NCBI RefSeq assembly: GCF_029227915.1 | Contig: NC_079875.1 | Location: 21,505,001 to 21,569,000, forward strand | Direction: 5' to 3' | Source of the DNA: Hydractinia symbiolongicarpus | Lineage: Eukaryota > Cnidaria > Hydrozoa > Anthoathecata > Hydractiniidae | Length of the DNA stretch: 64,000 nt | Translations under genes and position numbers: made by a program | Notes under the pieces: model-generated | Database searches by the model: none | Told to the model about the DNA's origin: nothing | Seen by the model: only the letters and a program-made list of their open reading frames with translations | Shown here: positions 9,591-21,219 of the stretch, one piece after another | Numbering within the stretch: the stretch's first letter is position 1 | Layout of the letters: each line of letters opens with the position of its first letter

Positions 9591-12500
9591 ATGACAAGTA
9601 AGTATGGCTTTTAGATAATAATCTGCTGTTGTTGAGCGTAAGATGAGTAGCTAAACTAGGTAGAAATATTTTCGATCTAATCTCAAATGATCTTGTGACC
9701 AGCATACTCAATGTGAAAATCCACGCAATCAGATTTTTTTGTCTGATTTTGTTTTCTATGAAAACTTTTTCAAAGCAATTTAAACTGAAAGCTTTCTTAA
9801 CGTAGCAATGACAAGTAAGTCATTTAAAGAATTGTTTCTTTTTATTTGTGTTGCTTTGAGTGAGGAAAATAATAGGAATATGTAGGGGTTAAATAGCGGA
9901 CAAATTCAATATGTCAAATTTATAAGTCAATAAAGTTTGATCAATCAATTTGACATTGCGACTATCAAATAAAGATTGATAATCATCAATTTGAAGATTG
10001 ATATGTCAATTCGAGTTTGATATAACCAGTTTGATATAGTGATATTCAAATTGAAATATCGATATTGAAATCAAATTTGTGTATCCACATCTTTGTTTCA
10101 AATTGAGAGTCGTTAAACAATTAAGTTTCAGGTATTTTTCCGCCACTTAATATTCTTCGAATTCGAAATACTTCAGTCCAAGGTGAACAACAATCGGTCT
10201 GAAAAATACAATTCAATTTTTTAAAGATTACTATAGTCAGTAAATTGATCATAATTAGTGTTTATACCTGTTTTACGCTGTAAAAATATATTGGACGAAT
10301 TATATTGTTTTTTTTCTATTTTTTAAAACTTTTTAAATTGTATAAACCAAAGTTATATTTCTATTGTGAACTGTCCTCCAAAGTCACAACTAATTTTCAG
10401 GAATTTTTAATATTATTGTAAATATGAGGTAAATTGCAAAATTTTAAAAATGTCCGTCAGTGTATATAGTATTATTGTCATGTTTCACGTGGTGTTCATA
10501 TGTCAATATGGCGAACACAGATCCTCGTGTTTCGCCTGCTGAAACTTTTCAGGTATATGTTTTGAGAAATATAGCTTATTTTAAACAAAATTTGAGTTCG
10601 ATCTGTTGGCCCTCAAAAAATCCTGTCCTGCTGAGTGGGCCCAATTTTTCGTCCCATTTTGCGTGCTTATAGTACTAGGCGAGGAAGAATCATTCTTTCT
10701 TTTCTGAGATCTTGCTTGTTCTTGTCCTCTTGCTCTCTGCAGTTTTGCAGGAGAGTCTTCTATGAATTCCAAGCAACTTTCATTTTGGTTTGTTGTGGCC
10801 TTTCCCGATTCTGCTATTTTACTAACATTGAACACAAAAGTGGAGTGCTTTAGGAGATCACTATACAAACCACAGACCAGACGACTTTATATATAATTCT
10901 TAGAAATGCCTCAAAAGCAGTCTCAATTTGTTATCTCAACTTCCAATTTGATGACTGATTATGTGGGAATAGACATTATATTGAATTGAATTATATTGAA
11001 TGTCAATTGGATAAATTGGACAAATTTACTTATCTATTAGACATTTGGATTTGTCCGCTATCTGACCCCATAGAGGAACTACATTGTATGTAGCTAAGCT
11101 AATAGCAAGGTAATATGCAAATAAAAAAATTATCATTGCTATTGCTATTTTAGAAATTAGGGGACATTTCGAATTCCAAGTCATCTTTATTTTATTATTT
11201 TATTATTGTGCAGGGGGCTGTGGTAGATTATCAGTACCTATATAGGATGTGTATATTACAAGGTTACACTAAGTGTTCTTTAATTAATGCTACTAACAAA
11301 ATAGGCTCTCTCTCTATTTTCCCTAAATACTTTTCTTGACTGCCAGTCAGGATAACACGATCTTATTATTCTGATTGGTAAAACTTCACTATATATATAC
11401 CAATTCTGTTTTCCTTTGCATATCTCATCACTCTACTGCAGCATTGCAAGGCAAGTTATCCTTATCCCAATCAAACTCGGTGTTAAGCAACCATTGATAT
11501 TACTCTTCCAGGCTAGCTTTTCCCAGGTACAGGGTTTAGTAATTTTCTTAAAGAAAATAAACAAAGAATTTATATTTATTTATTTATAATGGAAAATTCT
11601 AAATATATAATGGTGGCCATCTCCTTAAATTAGTTATTCAACTAGTGTGATGATCTCCAGCTTGTTTAAAGTTTGTTTGTTTTTTTAGCAATTTGTCTAG
11701 CTAAAGTTCCTTTTTCAATAGAACATTTTGTTTTTGTAATTAGTTATTTTCTCAGCAATTAAACTCTTACTTACTTACTTTCTTCTTCTCTAAAATAGCT
11801 AAAACACCTTTATTATTGTGTATACACTTCTTAATCTTAATTCAGAATCTTGATTAGTCTTCTTTATTTGCCTTGCTACCTTAATCTGCAAATACATTTT
11901 TCTTTGCTTCTGACTTTGCCTTATACACTGCTGTATGAGCATGGTGCTTAGCATTGTTACTACTCTTGCACTAAATTGACTTGCTACATTCTTGTCCTTT
12001 ATTTTAAGACCTTTGAAAGAAAGCTGTGCTTTTTCCTGTGATGTACTTTACATTTTAACTACCTCACCTGCTCTACCTCTTAGTGTATCAACATTTACAC
12101 TAGCCATTCACAATCGCCCCTGTAAACTAAAGTATAACTTTCAAATTCACCTCGAGCAAACCCCTCACCCAAAGAACGTATCCCCCCATCCTTGCTTGTT
12201 ATGTGGACAAATGTACTTTTTTAAATGTCCCTTACACAACTGAACTAAAAGCACTGAACATAGTGGATTGCAAAAGGTTTAGAACTAAAGTGTTAATTTC
12301 TATTTTTGTTATTAGGAGGAAATCAGAGAGAGCTGGCACGTGCCAAGAACCAGAAAAAACTGAAAGATCAACAAAAAGCACAAGGATCAAAAGACTTCGC
12401 AAAAAGGAAAGAAAAGTGAGTTCGGTTATATTAAGTAGCCAAAATATTTTGATCTATTTGACCTATTTGTGCCAGTCTCGATTCCAAGGCTTATTTTGAC

Positions 12501-13121
12501 TTCTTGATATCGAGGATAGCTGTTCTGCTGCTTCATTGGTTTCATACTTTTGTTAATTGTGAAATTGTCAAAATAATGTAAAAAATGAAATAAAATTAAA
12601 CAATGAAACACAGGAACATTTTTCTTCTTTTCTTGATTTATTTTTGTGTTAATTTGTTTTGTGTTAATTTTTTTTATTTTAATTTGTTTTAAGTTAATTT
12701 AGACAGTGTTAAAATAGGTTTCTGTTCTTTCGCAGTGCAGCTGGGGTAGCTTCGTGCTGGTTGGTGTGTGTTTAGCTAAGTAGTGCAGTGAACTTAGATA
12801 GAAAACCCTATCTATAGCTAGCCAACACAAAAAACATTAGGTGAAATATAAACATATTTTGGTGTAAGCCAATCTTTGTGTATATACAAACTTGATGTAA
12901 AAATCTATGTTTGTGGACATTGGTTTGTTGAAATAGATTTTCCGCTAGCATCCCTCCTCCCTTACCTTTGTCACACTCATTAAAATTCTCTCCACAACTT
13001 GTTCAAATCACTTTTTTTATTCAGAGATTCAGACATCATGCGGGAGAAGCAAAAAAAGGCAGAAGAACGGAAATCTGCTGAATCTTCCGGTTCAGGTGGA
13101 ACAAGTGAAACAAAGAAGTAA
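9591..13121 (+). CDS. SERF: SERF (small EDRK-rich factor, 4F5 family), three coding exons
   Basis: SERF proteins are very small, basic and highly charged. Family members are known to promote amyloid formation and bind nucleic acid. Predicted exons: 9591-9597 (ATGACAA, then gtaagt), 12316-12415 (after attag, before gtgagt) and 13025-13121 (after ttcag, TAA at 13119). The phases fit: joined, they give 67 codons plus stop, beginning MTRGNQRELARAKNQKK and ending GGTSETKK. The N-terminal signature MTRGNQRELAR is diagnostic. A second ATGACAA-gtaagt sits at 9808-9814 and would give the same protein, so either may be used. AATAAA-type signals lie near 13155-13195. The first intron contains a TIR element (9886-11072). 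The sequence looks intact. Confidence is high for exons 2 and 3; the choice of exon 1 is less sure. Confidence 0.88.
9886..11072. mobile_element. TIR DNA element inside SERF intron 1
   Basis: The left end GGGGTTAAATAGCGGACAAA (from 9886) is matched by the inverted right end, whose complement reads GGGGTCAGATAGCGGACAAA (ending 11072). Similarity fades after about 30 bp. Just inside the left end is a patch of short inverted TTTGATAT/ATATCAAA words (9900-10085). A minus-strand frame at 10581-10868 (Ser/Gln/Arg-rich, no known domain) may be transposase-derived. Flanks are compatible with a TA target but this is not decisive. Confidence 0.6.
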
Positions 13122-14084
13122 AAATGACCGCACGTTGACACATGAAGCCAGTCGAATAAAAATGTATAAATAACGAATAGCTTTTTAATAAAATAAATTT
13201 GTATAAACTTTTACATAGCTTGAATTCTGAGATATGCCAGAGTCTCCAAAAGTGTGGATTGATACTTTCTGCTTATGATAACAAGAATGATGTTTCAGGC
13301 GGTTATTTAGTTAGGTGGGTGCAGCTCATAATCTTTAATTGTGCTAGAACACTCATCCCAGGACGTTGATAGTGGAACCAATAGGAACTGGCAAGAGTAT
13401 TCTGCTTAGTCAGTAATGGTAACCAATACAAAAAAATAAAAAAGTTCAAGTATGACAAACTAAAATAATTGAATTTTGAAAATTCTTGCAAAACAAGTTT
13501 TTTAATTTGGGAAAATAAATTGTGTTAAAATTTTTTTAATTCCTGATTTAAAACTTACTTCAAGTCACACGTTCATTTTTTTTAGTTTAGCATGTATCTA
13601 AACTTACGCAAATACATCTGAATCTTTTTTCCCTTAGCAACGAAAAAGGCGTATTCGCAAAAATAAATTCCTGTAAAATATCTAAATTCGTTCGGTTCAC
13701 GAAAATATAGCCTCGCAAAATTTTCTGACAATGCAGTGCAGTACATTGACAGAAATGTTTCATCTTTAAATAAACGCCTTGTGCGGAGTCTTTTAACATT
13801 GTTCGATTGTTGTGAGGATATGACAGCAAAATAAAAAACCATTCACGAATTGTTCTGTGAAAATAGATTAGTTTTAAGCGCAGAAACAAACACGCTTGAC
13901 CATTATTTGGTTGTGAAATTTGACCTTGGAATGGAGATGAGCGAAAATGGATTTAGAAATTGTGATAGAAATTGAATCAAATAAAAATTGATTAAAGGAA
14001 GGGGCGAACATAATTTAAAGCAAATCGTCTAAAAAGAAACAACGACTTTATATAAAGTTTTTAAAAACCCAAACTCACATAGCA
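13122..14084. other. SERF 3' region and AT-rich intergenic DNA
   Basis: Holds presumed SERF polyadenylation signals, then no gene. Overlapping minus-strand frames at 13582-13889 come from a TTCGCAAA/TCGCGAA-type interspersed repeat (13600-13730) and are not taken as coding. Confidence 0.5.
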
Positions 14085-16316
14085 GAACAGGAATATAAAG
14101 TTTATAAAAACCTGTTTGAAAAAATTAAAAAAAAAAGCTAAAAGGAATTTTTATTCAACACAAATAAAAAAACATAACAACAATTCTAAGAAAACTTGGG
14201 AAGTAATGAAAGAAATAATTGGAAAAACTAAAATTAAAGGAAACACGTTTCCTAAATTATTACATACAGAAAACGGACCAGAAGATAGTCAATCTAAGAT
14301 GGCTGAAGAATTCAATACATTCTTTACTAATATAGGACCTAAATTAGCTAGTAAGATTCCAGAAGTTTCTAATTCTATTGAAGATTATCTAACAAGAACT
14401 GAAAATAAAATTGGTGATAGTGACTTAACATTTGAAGAATTTGAAACGGCGTTTAAGTCTACTCAAAAAAAACAAAGCCACTGGAACAGACAGCCTCAAT
14501 TGTAACTTAATGATAGAGATCTACAAAGAAATCAAAGATCCACTTTTTTATAGTAAATGTATAAATAAGAATATTTTTCCTGACGATCTCAAAATAGCCA
14601 AAGTTATACCCATTTTTAAAGCAGGTGATTCAACTGGAGTAGGGAAATTACCGACCTATATCTGTTCTTCCAATTTTTTCAAAAATTTTAGAGCGCATTA
14701 TATATAATAGAATTTATTCTCATCTCAATAAACATAATCTTCTTTTTTCTAGACAATTTGGATTTTAAAAAAATACCTCAACTGAGCATGCCATTTTGCA
14801 ATTAGCTGATGATATCATAAAAGGTTTTTCTAAAGGAGAAGTAACACTAGGAATTTTTATTGACTTGACTAAAGCTTTCGATACAGTAAATCATGAGATC
14901 TTATTACAAAAACTAGAATATTACGGAATTACAAACAAAACTCACAATTAAAAACAAAAAAATTACCTTAAAAATAGAAAGCAGCATGGTTCTTATGATA
15001 ATGACAAACTTTCAGAAGCTTTGAATATAATTTGTGGAGTACCACAGGGTTCAATTCTTGGACCACTTTTTGTTTATAATATATATCAACGATCTCTATA
15101 AAGCCTCATCAAAACTTTTTAACGTCATGTTTGCAGACGATACAAACTTATTTAAATCAGGTAAAAACGTTCAAGATCTTTTTGTAGAAATGAATCTTGA
15201 ACTCCAAAAAACTTCATTATGGTTTAAAGCAAATAAGTTATTATTAAATGTTTCTAAAACTAAATACTCAATCTTTCATTCACAATATCAGAAGAAAAAA
15301 ATTCCTTCTACCCTTCCAAAACTTCAAATTGATAATACAGAGATTAAGAGAGACAAAGTTACAAAATTTTTAGGGATATATATTGATGAAAATTTAACAT
15401 GGAAACATCATATTGATACAAAATGTAGCAAAATTTCCAGGAGCATAGGTATCCTATATAAATCAAGAAACTTATTGCCAAAGTATCTGCTTAAACAATT
15501 ATACTTTTACTTCGTCCATAGTCACTTATCCTATGGTAATATAGCCTGTGCAAGTACCAATAAAACTAAGCTATTAAAACTTTACAGGAAACAAAAACAT
15601 GCAATCCGAGTTATTACTTTTGAAGATCGTCTAACACCTTCTAAGCCACTGTTTGAAGAATTGAAAATCCCAACCCTAATGGAAATTAATATTTATCAAA
15701 ACCTTTGTTTTATGTTTAAATGTAAAATAGGCCTATCTCCTCGTATATTTCATAACTTGTATACAGAAAAGTTATCAGGAAAATACAATACAAGAGCAAA
15801 ACAACTCAAAGAACCAATCATAAAAACAAAGTATGAAGAATTTTGCATCAGCTATCGCGCACTACACTTATGGAACAAAATTACACCCCTATTTTAAAAG
15901 GTACAGAAATATATTCTTTAAACGTTTTTAAGAGTAATGTTAAAGCAAATATCAAAACCTTACACGAAATTGATTCATATTTTTAAAAATATCTTGAAAA
16001 CATAATAAGAAAAAATATCTTATTATTCTACTAAATCGAAAGCTTCATTTTAGAGAATTAACCAGTTTTCTACATCGGTTCTCGGTGACAAGACTCACAT
16101 GAAGTCTTCTTCAAGTTGCCCGAACTTTCTCTACACTTACACGAAACTATAGAAAACGATACGCGATTTATATAGTTGATTTAGATTAGTCAGCGTTTTA
16201 TTTAGTATATTGATGTTATTCAAGATTATTTTTTTATTTTGTTTTAAACTAGATTCTTGTAAATGTAGTTAAAGTAGAAAATAAACTATCTAATCTTATC
16301 TTATCTAAAGTACATG
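14085..16316 (+). mobile_element. CR1/L2-like non-LTR retrotransposon, 5'-truncated and broken
   Basis: Reverse transcriptase reads through several frames. Before the catalytic core: KTWEVMKEIIGKTK and FNTFFTNIGP (14116-14505). Finger/palm motifs follow: LGIFIDLTKAFDTVNHEILL (near 14850-14905), CGVPQGSILGP (near 15035) and FADDTNLF (near 15130). The thumb and C-terminal region run to 15897 (TKFLGIYIDENLTWKHHI; the HSHLSYGNI block). The catalytic F-A-D-D is intact, but stops and frameshifts lie around 14505, 14766, 14950 and 15090. The 3' end is a short-repeat tail TCTAATCTTATCTTATCT ending near 16316, as is common for CR1/L2 and Jockey-group LINEs. The endonuclease part is missing. Confidence 0.8.
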
Positions 16317-17704
16317 TGCAAAAAGTGGGTGCTAGGCGTACGGAGGGGAGAGTAGAACTAATTTTACGAAAACCGAAAACAACGCGCCTTGAGAGAACAA
16401 CTTCAAGGAGTGCATCGACATTACACCGGTGTTCGTCAGAATATTTAAAATACAGGGAAATATAAATTATAAAAACAAGGTTTAGAATAGTATAAGTAAA
16501 CACGTGACAAATAAGACAAGTGAAAAAAAACACGAGGGAAATGAATTAACCCTAATTGTAGTTAAGCTGTTTTTGAGCAACCTTGTTCCCAGGGCATTCT
16601 TCGTAATAACGGCTCAGGGGCCACAGGACACTGGGGGCGAGGTTGGTTTTGGGAAACATCCTCATCCACCCTCGTGCGCAGGTTTTTTTGCCTTTTTATG
16701 AGAGATGACGTCGAAAAATATTTAGCTATTACCTACCTAGCTAGTTAAACCTTTTTAAAGTAAAATTTGCAAATTTAAAGAGGATTACAATTTTTTTTCC
16801 TTTAGTCTCCTGAAGGCTTGCAATATTTGTTTAAAATCGGGTTTACAACATTAGATCTCACAAATACGTATAATTCTGGGGACCATTTTTGCAAAAATTT
16901 ATCAATTATTAACTTAAAATTGATGAACTTATTTAAGAAAAGAGAATGTAATTAAAAAAATTGGGAAAGTAGTGATTTAGTGTCTCTGAGAAATCTATGA
17001 ATTTCATAACTACCGTATTTATTCAGGCGCAGGTAAAATCAACCTACCCGCAGCTGGCATTTGGTGACCTTTCTTTTATGGGCATACTGCAACAGAATTT
17101 TACAACGCAATTTTGGAAGATTTTTTATTGTCCATCGTGTGTGTGTGTTTAAAAAAATAGCAAATATGAAACTGGGTTGCACCTTTTATTTAGACCCTAT
17201 CATGACACTTAGAATCTGATATATTTCAATCATGAAAATTGCTCTTAATGTTTTTTGCACATGTATCTTTGTCAAAATTGATGTACTGTTAAAATTGATA
17301 TAACTGTCAAAAATCGTTTATCGGTGTCCCTGAAAATGGTTAAAACAGAAAGATTATAGTAAAAATATTTTGTGTCTCAATTTTTTTGCCGATATTAATA
17401 AACTATGGAACTATCCAAAATCACCCATAATCACCTAGAGCCAACCAAAATCACCCATAACAAAGCGGCGTCAGCCAAAAAAATCGAGAACTAGCCAAAC
17501 TGATAAAATCGATCGACCTGTTTATCTTTTAAACCTGCGCTCTGCTCGGACCCGGCGATCCTGATGTATATGCGCGTAAAATAAGGACTTCAGGGCAAAC
17601 CCGGTCTCCACCCCAATTCGGACATTTTTTTAAAAAAAATTTCTATTTTTCTTGAGGGTAAGCCTCCATGTTCAGGGCATATGCCAATAAAGAACGAACT
17701 AATA
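16317..17704. other. Intergenic stretch with small repeats, no gene seen
   Basis: A foldback related to the 9031 repeat lies at 16580-16645 (CCTTGTTCCCAGGGC against CTGGGGGCGAGG). The word CCAAAATCACCCATAA occurs twice between 17415 and 17461. No convincing coding frame. Confidence 0.5.
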
Positions 17705-18950
17705 TTAAAGAATAATATAAAACAAATAATATACAGAAAAACAGAACAAGGTATACGGATGCATTAGCAAATCAATTTTCATTAATTTACAAAGTAATGT
17801 GTACACTAAGTGTTTCAAAAAGTTGCACTCAGCAGATGTAAGGCGGTTTTTGGTGTCATCAGTTACTATTACGTTTTTATACGTGAAATTATTAAAGTAA
17901 CCTTTTAGACAATCTTCAAGAAAATAGATGTATACTGGACCTTCTCTCTTTTGTATTTCTCTATTCCTATCTGTAAATGACACGACTCCGGAAGACTTTA
18001 CGATCAAATAATTCTGTTGCGAAATATTTGTAGCACAGTTCGGTGCAACGCATTTATCAAATACAGAATGTGACAATATATAACAACTCACCTTGTTAAC
18101 AATAATAGTACACGATATTTATAGCAGCACAGGATATCAAAACAGATTAAGAGATACAACCATTTTATTCGTATCTTTTAGCCATTTTATGAATAGTGGT
18201 TGCTGGAACAACAAGTCCGACCTCCCTTTTTCTCTTTCCAACCATTACATTGAGATCGATTAGTGTTTGTTTTTATTATTATACTTTTAGAAACATATGT
18301 TGTGTTTATTAAAATCGTTGTTTTTAGGACACTAGATTTTTGCATAATTTTATAAGCCCCCCTGCCATTTAACCCCCCCCCCCCCCCTCCCGAATAAGCC
18401 CCCTCCCCCAAAACCCATTTTGACAAATAAGCACCTGGGGGCTTAATCCATCATTTACGGTATACCTCTTCTCCTACGTAATTCAAAAGTAAAGCTAGTT
18501 TTTGTTTGTTGTCGGAAATGATAAGAGCAACACAAAGGTCCTCGAAACGTTTTTTGTATTTATTCCATCTGTCGAATGACGGGGAACTCGGCCAACGTAG
18601 TAACGGCTATGATGTAAGTGTACGTAATCTTCTGTAAACTTCTATAAAACTTGTCGACAATTTTATATTCTGGAATTTGTAAGTAAAATACAGGGCTCGT
18701 ACATAATATACGTCTGTCTTATCACTCATATATACAACAACTGCGCGTCTTCTAATCATATGTATTTCATCATCTTTGTCTTCGCCAAGTTGCACGTCAT
18801 ACTATTTGTGTGAACCAAGTTACACGATACAACACCTCTGTTCTTTGCCTTTCAATGACAGCCTTTATTTTTGAAATGAGCTCAACAATCGAAAGCTTTT
18901 TGTTTCTGTTTTTAACTTTTAGACGAGAATGAAGGGACTCGATAGCACTA
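17705..18950 (-). pseudogene. Unidentified decayed protein gene, minus strand
   Basis: Three minus-strand pieces may belong together. From about 18950 to 18820 a frame reads NSAIESLHSRLKVKNRNKKL then SIVELISKIKAVIERQRTEV, which resembles the N-A-V-E-S stretch near the C-terminal side of MULE-like transposases. From 18795 to 18607 comes a charged segment. From 18091 to 17705 is a 128-codon frame with CVAPNCATNISQQNYLIVK and GPVYIYFLEDCLKGYFN, a spaced Cys pattern (C-x4-C, later one Cys) that could bind zinc. I do not recognise the last domain with certainty. A poly-C repeat (18355-18470) lies between the last two pieces, so the gene is at least interrupted. Confidence 0.35.
18355..18470. repeat. 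Poly-C / ATAAGCCCCC repeat
   Basis: A run of about 17 C (18371-18387) lies among ATAAGCCCCC units, and GGGGGCTTA occurs in inverted orientation at 18436-18444. It is an imperfect inverted repeat whose minus strand is G-rich enough to form a quadruplex. Confidence 0.55.
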
Positions 18951-19069
18951 TTGCAAAATAAGCCATTCACGCCACCCCCTCTCTTGCCGATTCAATCACA
19001 CATTTAATAAATTGTTTATTTATTGTTATTGTTTTCAAATAATTTCTCTCAAGCCTTTTTCCATTAACA

Positions 19070-20385
19070 CAAAATGACTTTGTCGTAAAAGATTTCTTCG
19101 ACACTGTGTGCAAGCTTCGTAATATACCACGTGAATTGTTTAATTAAGAATATGTTTTTGTTTCTTTTGATGTGACATCAGTTTTTACGAATGTGCTATT
19201 AAATTAAACTTTTGAATTTACAATAAGAAACTGCTTGAAATAAATCTAAAAGTCCACTTTGAAAAAACTCATCAAGGATACTTGCACAAAAAGCCGTTTT
19301 TTCTTGCAATGATCAGCTGTATGAACAAACTAATGGAGTCAGTATGGGTAGTTCAATGGGACCACTCCCTGCAAACATAATTATGACTGAACTACAGGAG
19401 GTAATAATAAAAAAATTAGTAAACGATGATACAATTAAATTTTACGGCAGATACGTTCACGACACCTTGTTGGTAGTCAAACCTTCAGATATACAGAAAA
19501 TACACAGTATGATTAACAGTTTTGATTCAAATCTTAAATTCACGATAGATACGTTTGAAAATGAGGTTCCACATTTTTTGGATATAGAGATTGCACCAAA
19601 TGGTCAAACCGTGTTTCATAAAGATACGAACACAGGACAATATACAAACTTTGATAGTTATACAAATTGGAACCATAAAATTGCCTGTATTCGCTGTCTT
19701 GTAACTCGAGCTAAAAGGATTTGTTCCAATAACAAACTTCTACAAGAACTTTCAATGATTCGCAGGTTTGCTTTTTGGAATGCATTCCCCAAACGTGTTT
19801 GCAATGGCATAATTTAAAGAACACTTATCATTCTAAATAACGCTAATGTTGAAAGCCCTACTAATGCCAATGTTGTTACTATTTGGATGAAGATACCTTG
19901 GCGAGCAAAGTCAACACTGAGTTCGATCTTTAGAAAAGAAATTGCGCAGGTCTGTCCGTCCGAATGTAAAACTTATTCAACAACGAAAATCAGTTTTTTC
20001 ACGAATAACAAAGTTAAAACACCGCTAATGTCAAAGTCATATGTAGTATATCGTTTTCGTTGTCCTGGGTTGTTTCGCTGATTACATCGGTAAAACAGAC
20101 CTAGCTACATGAACAACAAAAGACTGCTATTTTTAATCACTTAAATTCTTGTCAACATAATTACATCAAAAAATGATACACTATGATTTACCTGAACTTG
20201 ATAAGGCCAAACAAAGGAACTACAATGTTACCTGTGTTGAAAAAAATACATCAGTTGTGGACACTTCCATTAAATGGAACATGAAAGAAGCAATGTATAT
20301 TAAAAAGCAAGGGCCTCTTCTTAGTAACAGACTGAAACCCTCTAGAGAACTTTCTTATTTTCTAATTTTATTTCGTCACTAATTG
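19070..20385 (+). mobile_element. Penelope-like element 1 (RT plus GIY-YIG remnants)
   Basis: A broken Penelope-type ORF. From about 19070 it reads KDFFDTVCKLRNIPRELFN and VSFDVTSVFTNV with stops. The 157-codon frame at 19344-19817 has MGSSMGPLPANIIMTE and the catalytic block IKFYGRYVHDTLLVVK, where the first Asp of the expected Y-V-D-D is His, so RT is dead. HFLDIEIAPNG follows. Downstream, YVVYRFRCPGLFR (near 20040-20080) and DYIGKTD (just after) are the start of a GIY-YIG endonuclease in shifted frames. AMYIKKQGPLLSNRLKPSRE (20296-20350) is its C-terminal end. GIY-YIG fused after RT is the hallmark of Penelope-like elements. Confidence 0.75.
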
Positions 20386-20652
20386 ACCACTTTACACGTT
20401 TTTTTTTATAAGAAACATATTTATAAGAAACCTACATGTAGAGTCTTGGATAACATCAATTTTCATGTAGTGATAGAGATACTTATTGGCAAAAAATAAA
20501 AACTTATTACTTAGCAAAAAAGTGGGGGAGGGGGGAGGGGGCGCCCCTGTACTTTTATCAGATAAAAAGATATACATTCGCACAGGATTTTTTTTAGATT
20601 TTTTATAGAAAAGTTGTCGAAACGTGGCAAAATTTTATTTTTGTTTGCACCG
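20386..20652. other. AT-rich stretch with a G-run cluster
   Basis: 20522-20542 holds G5-A-G6-A-G5, which could form a quadruplex on the plus strand. No gene seen. Confidence 0.45.
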
Positions 20653-20925
20653 AGCAGTCAGGGGGAACTGATGATTAGCCTGCAACAGAATATATAGTTA
20701 GCCAATGAAAGATAATTAGACGCTACGTTATAGCCATCTATATAAATATTTTCCTCACATGGCTTTGATTGACCCAAACCATGCGAGTGAAATTGCGTCA
20801 AGGGGAATCGAATTTTGTTTCCCGCAGAAAAATGCCAGAGTTATAACCACTAAGCTAACATGCCATTGAAAACGGCTAACTATTCTGTTACTGGCTAATT
20901 ATCAGTTCTCCCTGAGTGCCTAATT
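20653..20925 (-). mobile_element. Foldback element enclosing a tRNA-derived SINE core
   Basis: A left arm at about 20653-20705 (GTCAGGGGGAACTGATGATT...) pairs over roughly 48 bp at about 85% with a right arm at about 20875-20925 (whose complement reads CTCAGGGAGAACTGATAATT). Between the arms, on the minus strand, is a tRNA-like core with A box TAGCTTAGTGGTTA (near 20858-20845) and B-box-like ATTCGATTCC (near 20813-20804), spaced as in tRNA genes. Related cores are at 30127-30205 and 61985-62060. Confidence 0.6.
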
Positions 20926-21219
20926 TGCTCATCCAAAGTTTTACAAAATATTTCTAAGATTTCTTAGAAAAGACTTGATTTTTAAAAATCTCACAAAAAG
21001 GAAATCGATTTATCAAATCTGCAAATTTATAAATTGTGTGCTTACCTTTTTTTTTCAACTTGTGAGTTCAATTTTTCAATTTGAAATTTCAGAAGTTATA
21101 TATGTTCAACTTTTTGGATTCGTTAAACAAAAAAATGATCACTCAGTTTCCTCAAAATAAAAATGGCAACTAATACGACTCCTTGAAAGAAATCCAAATT
21201 TGAGAATTCAAATCAAACA

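Noticed and set aside
10508-10552. Possible extra SERF exon (MANTDPRVSPAETFQ followed by gtatat)
   Set aside because: It has an ATG and a GT, but SERF exon 2 needs a preceding MT-R codon split that the 7-nt exons supply, and this segment lies inside a TIR element.
20665-20700. CTGATGA as a hammerhead ribozyme core near Penelope element 1
   Set aside because: No GAAA box at the required spacing and no stem II; the sequence is explained by the foldback arm.
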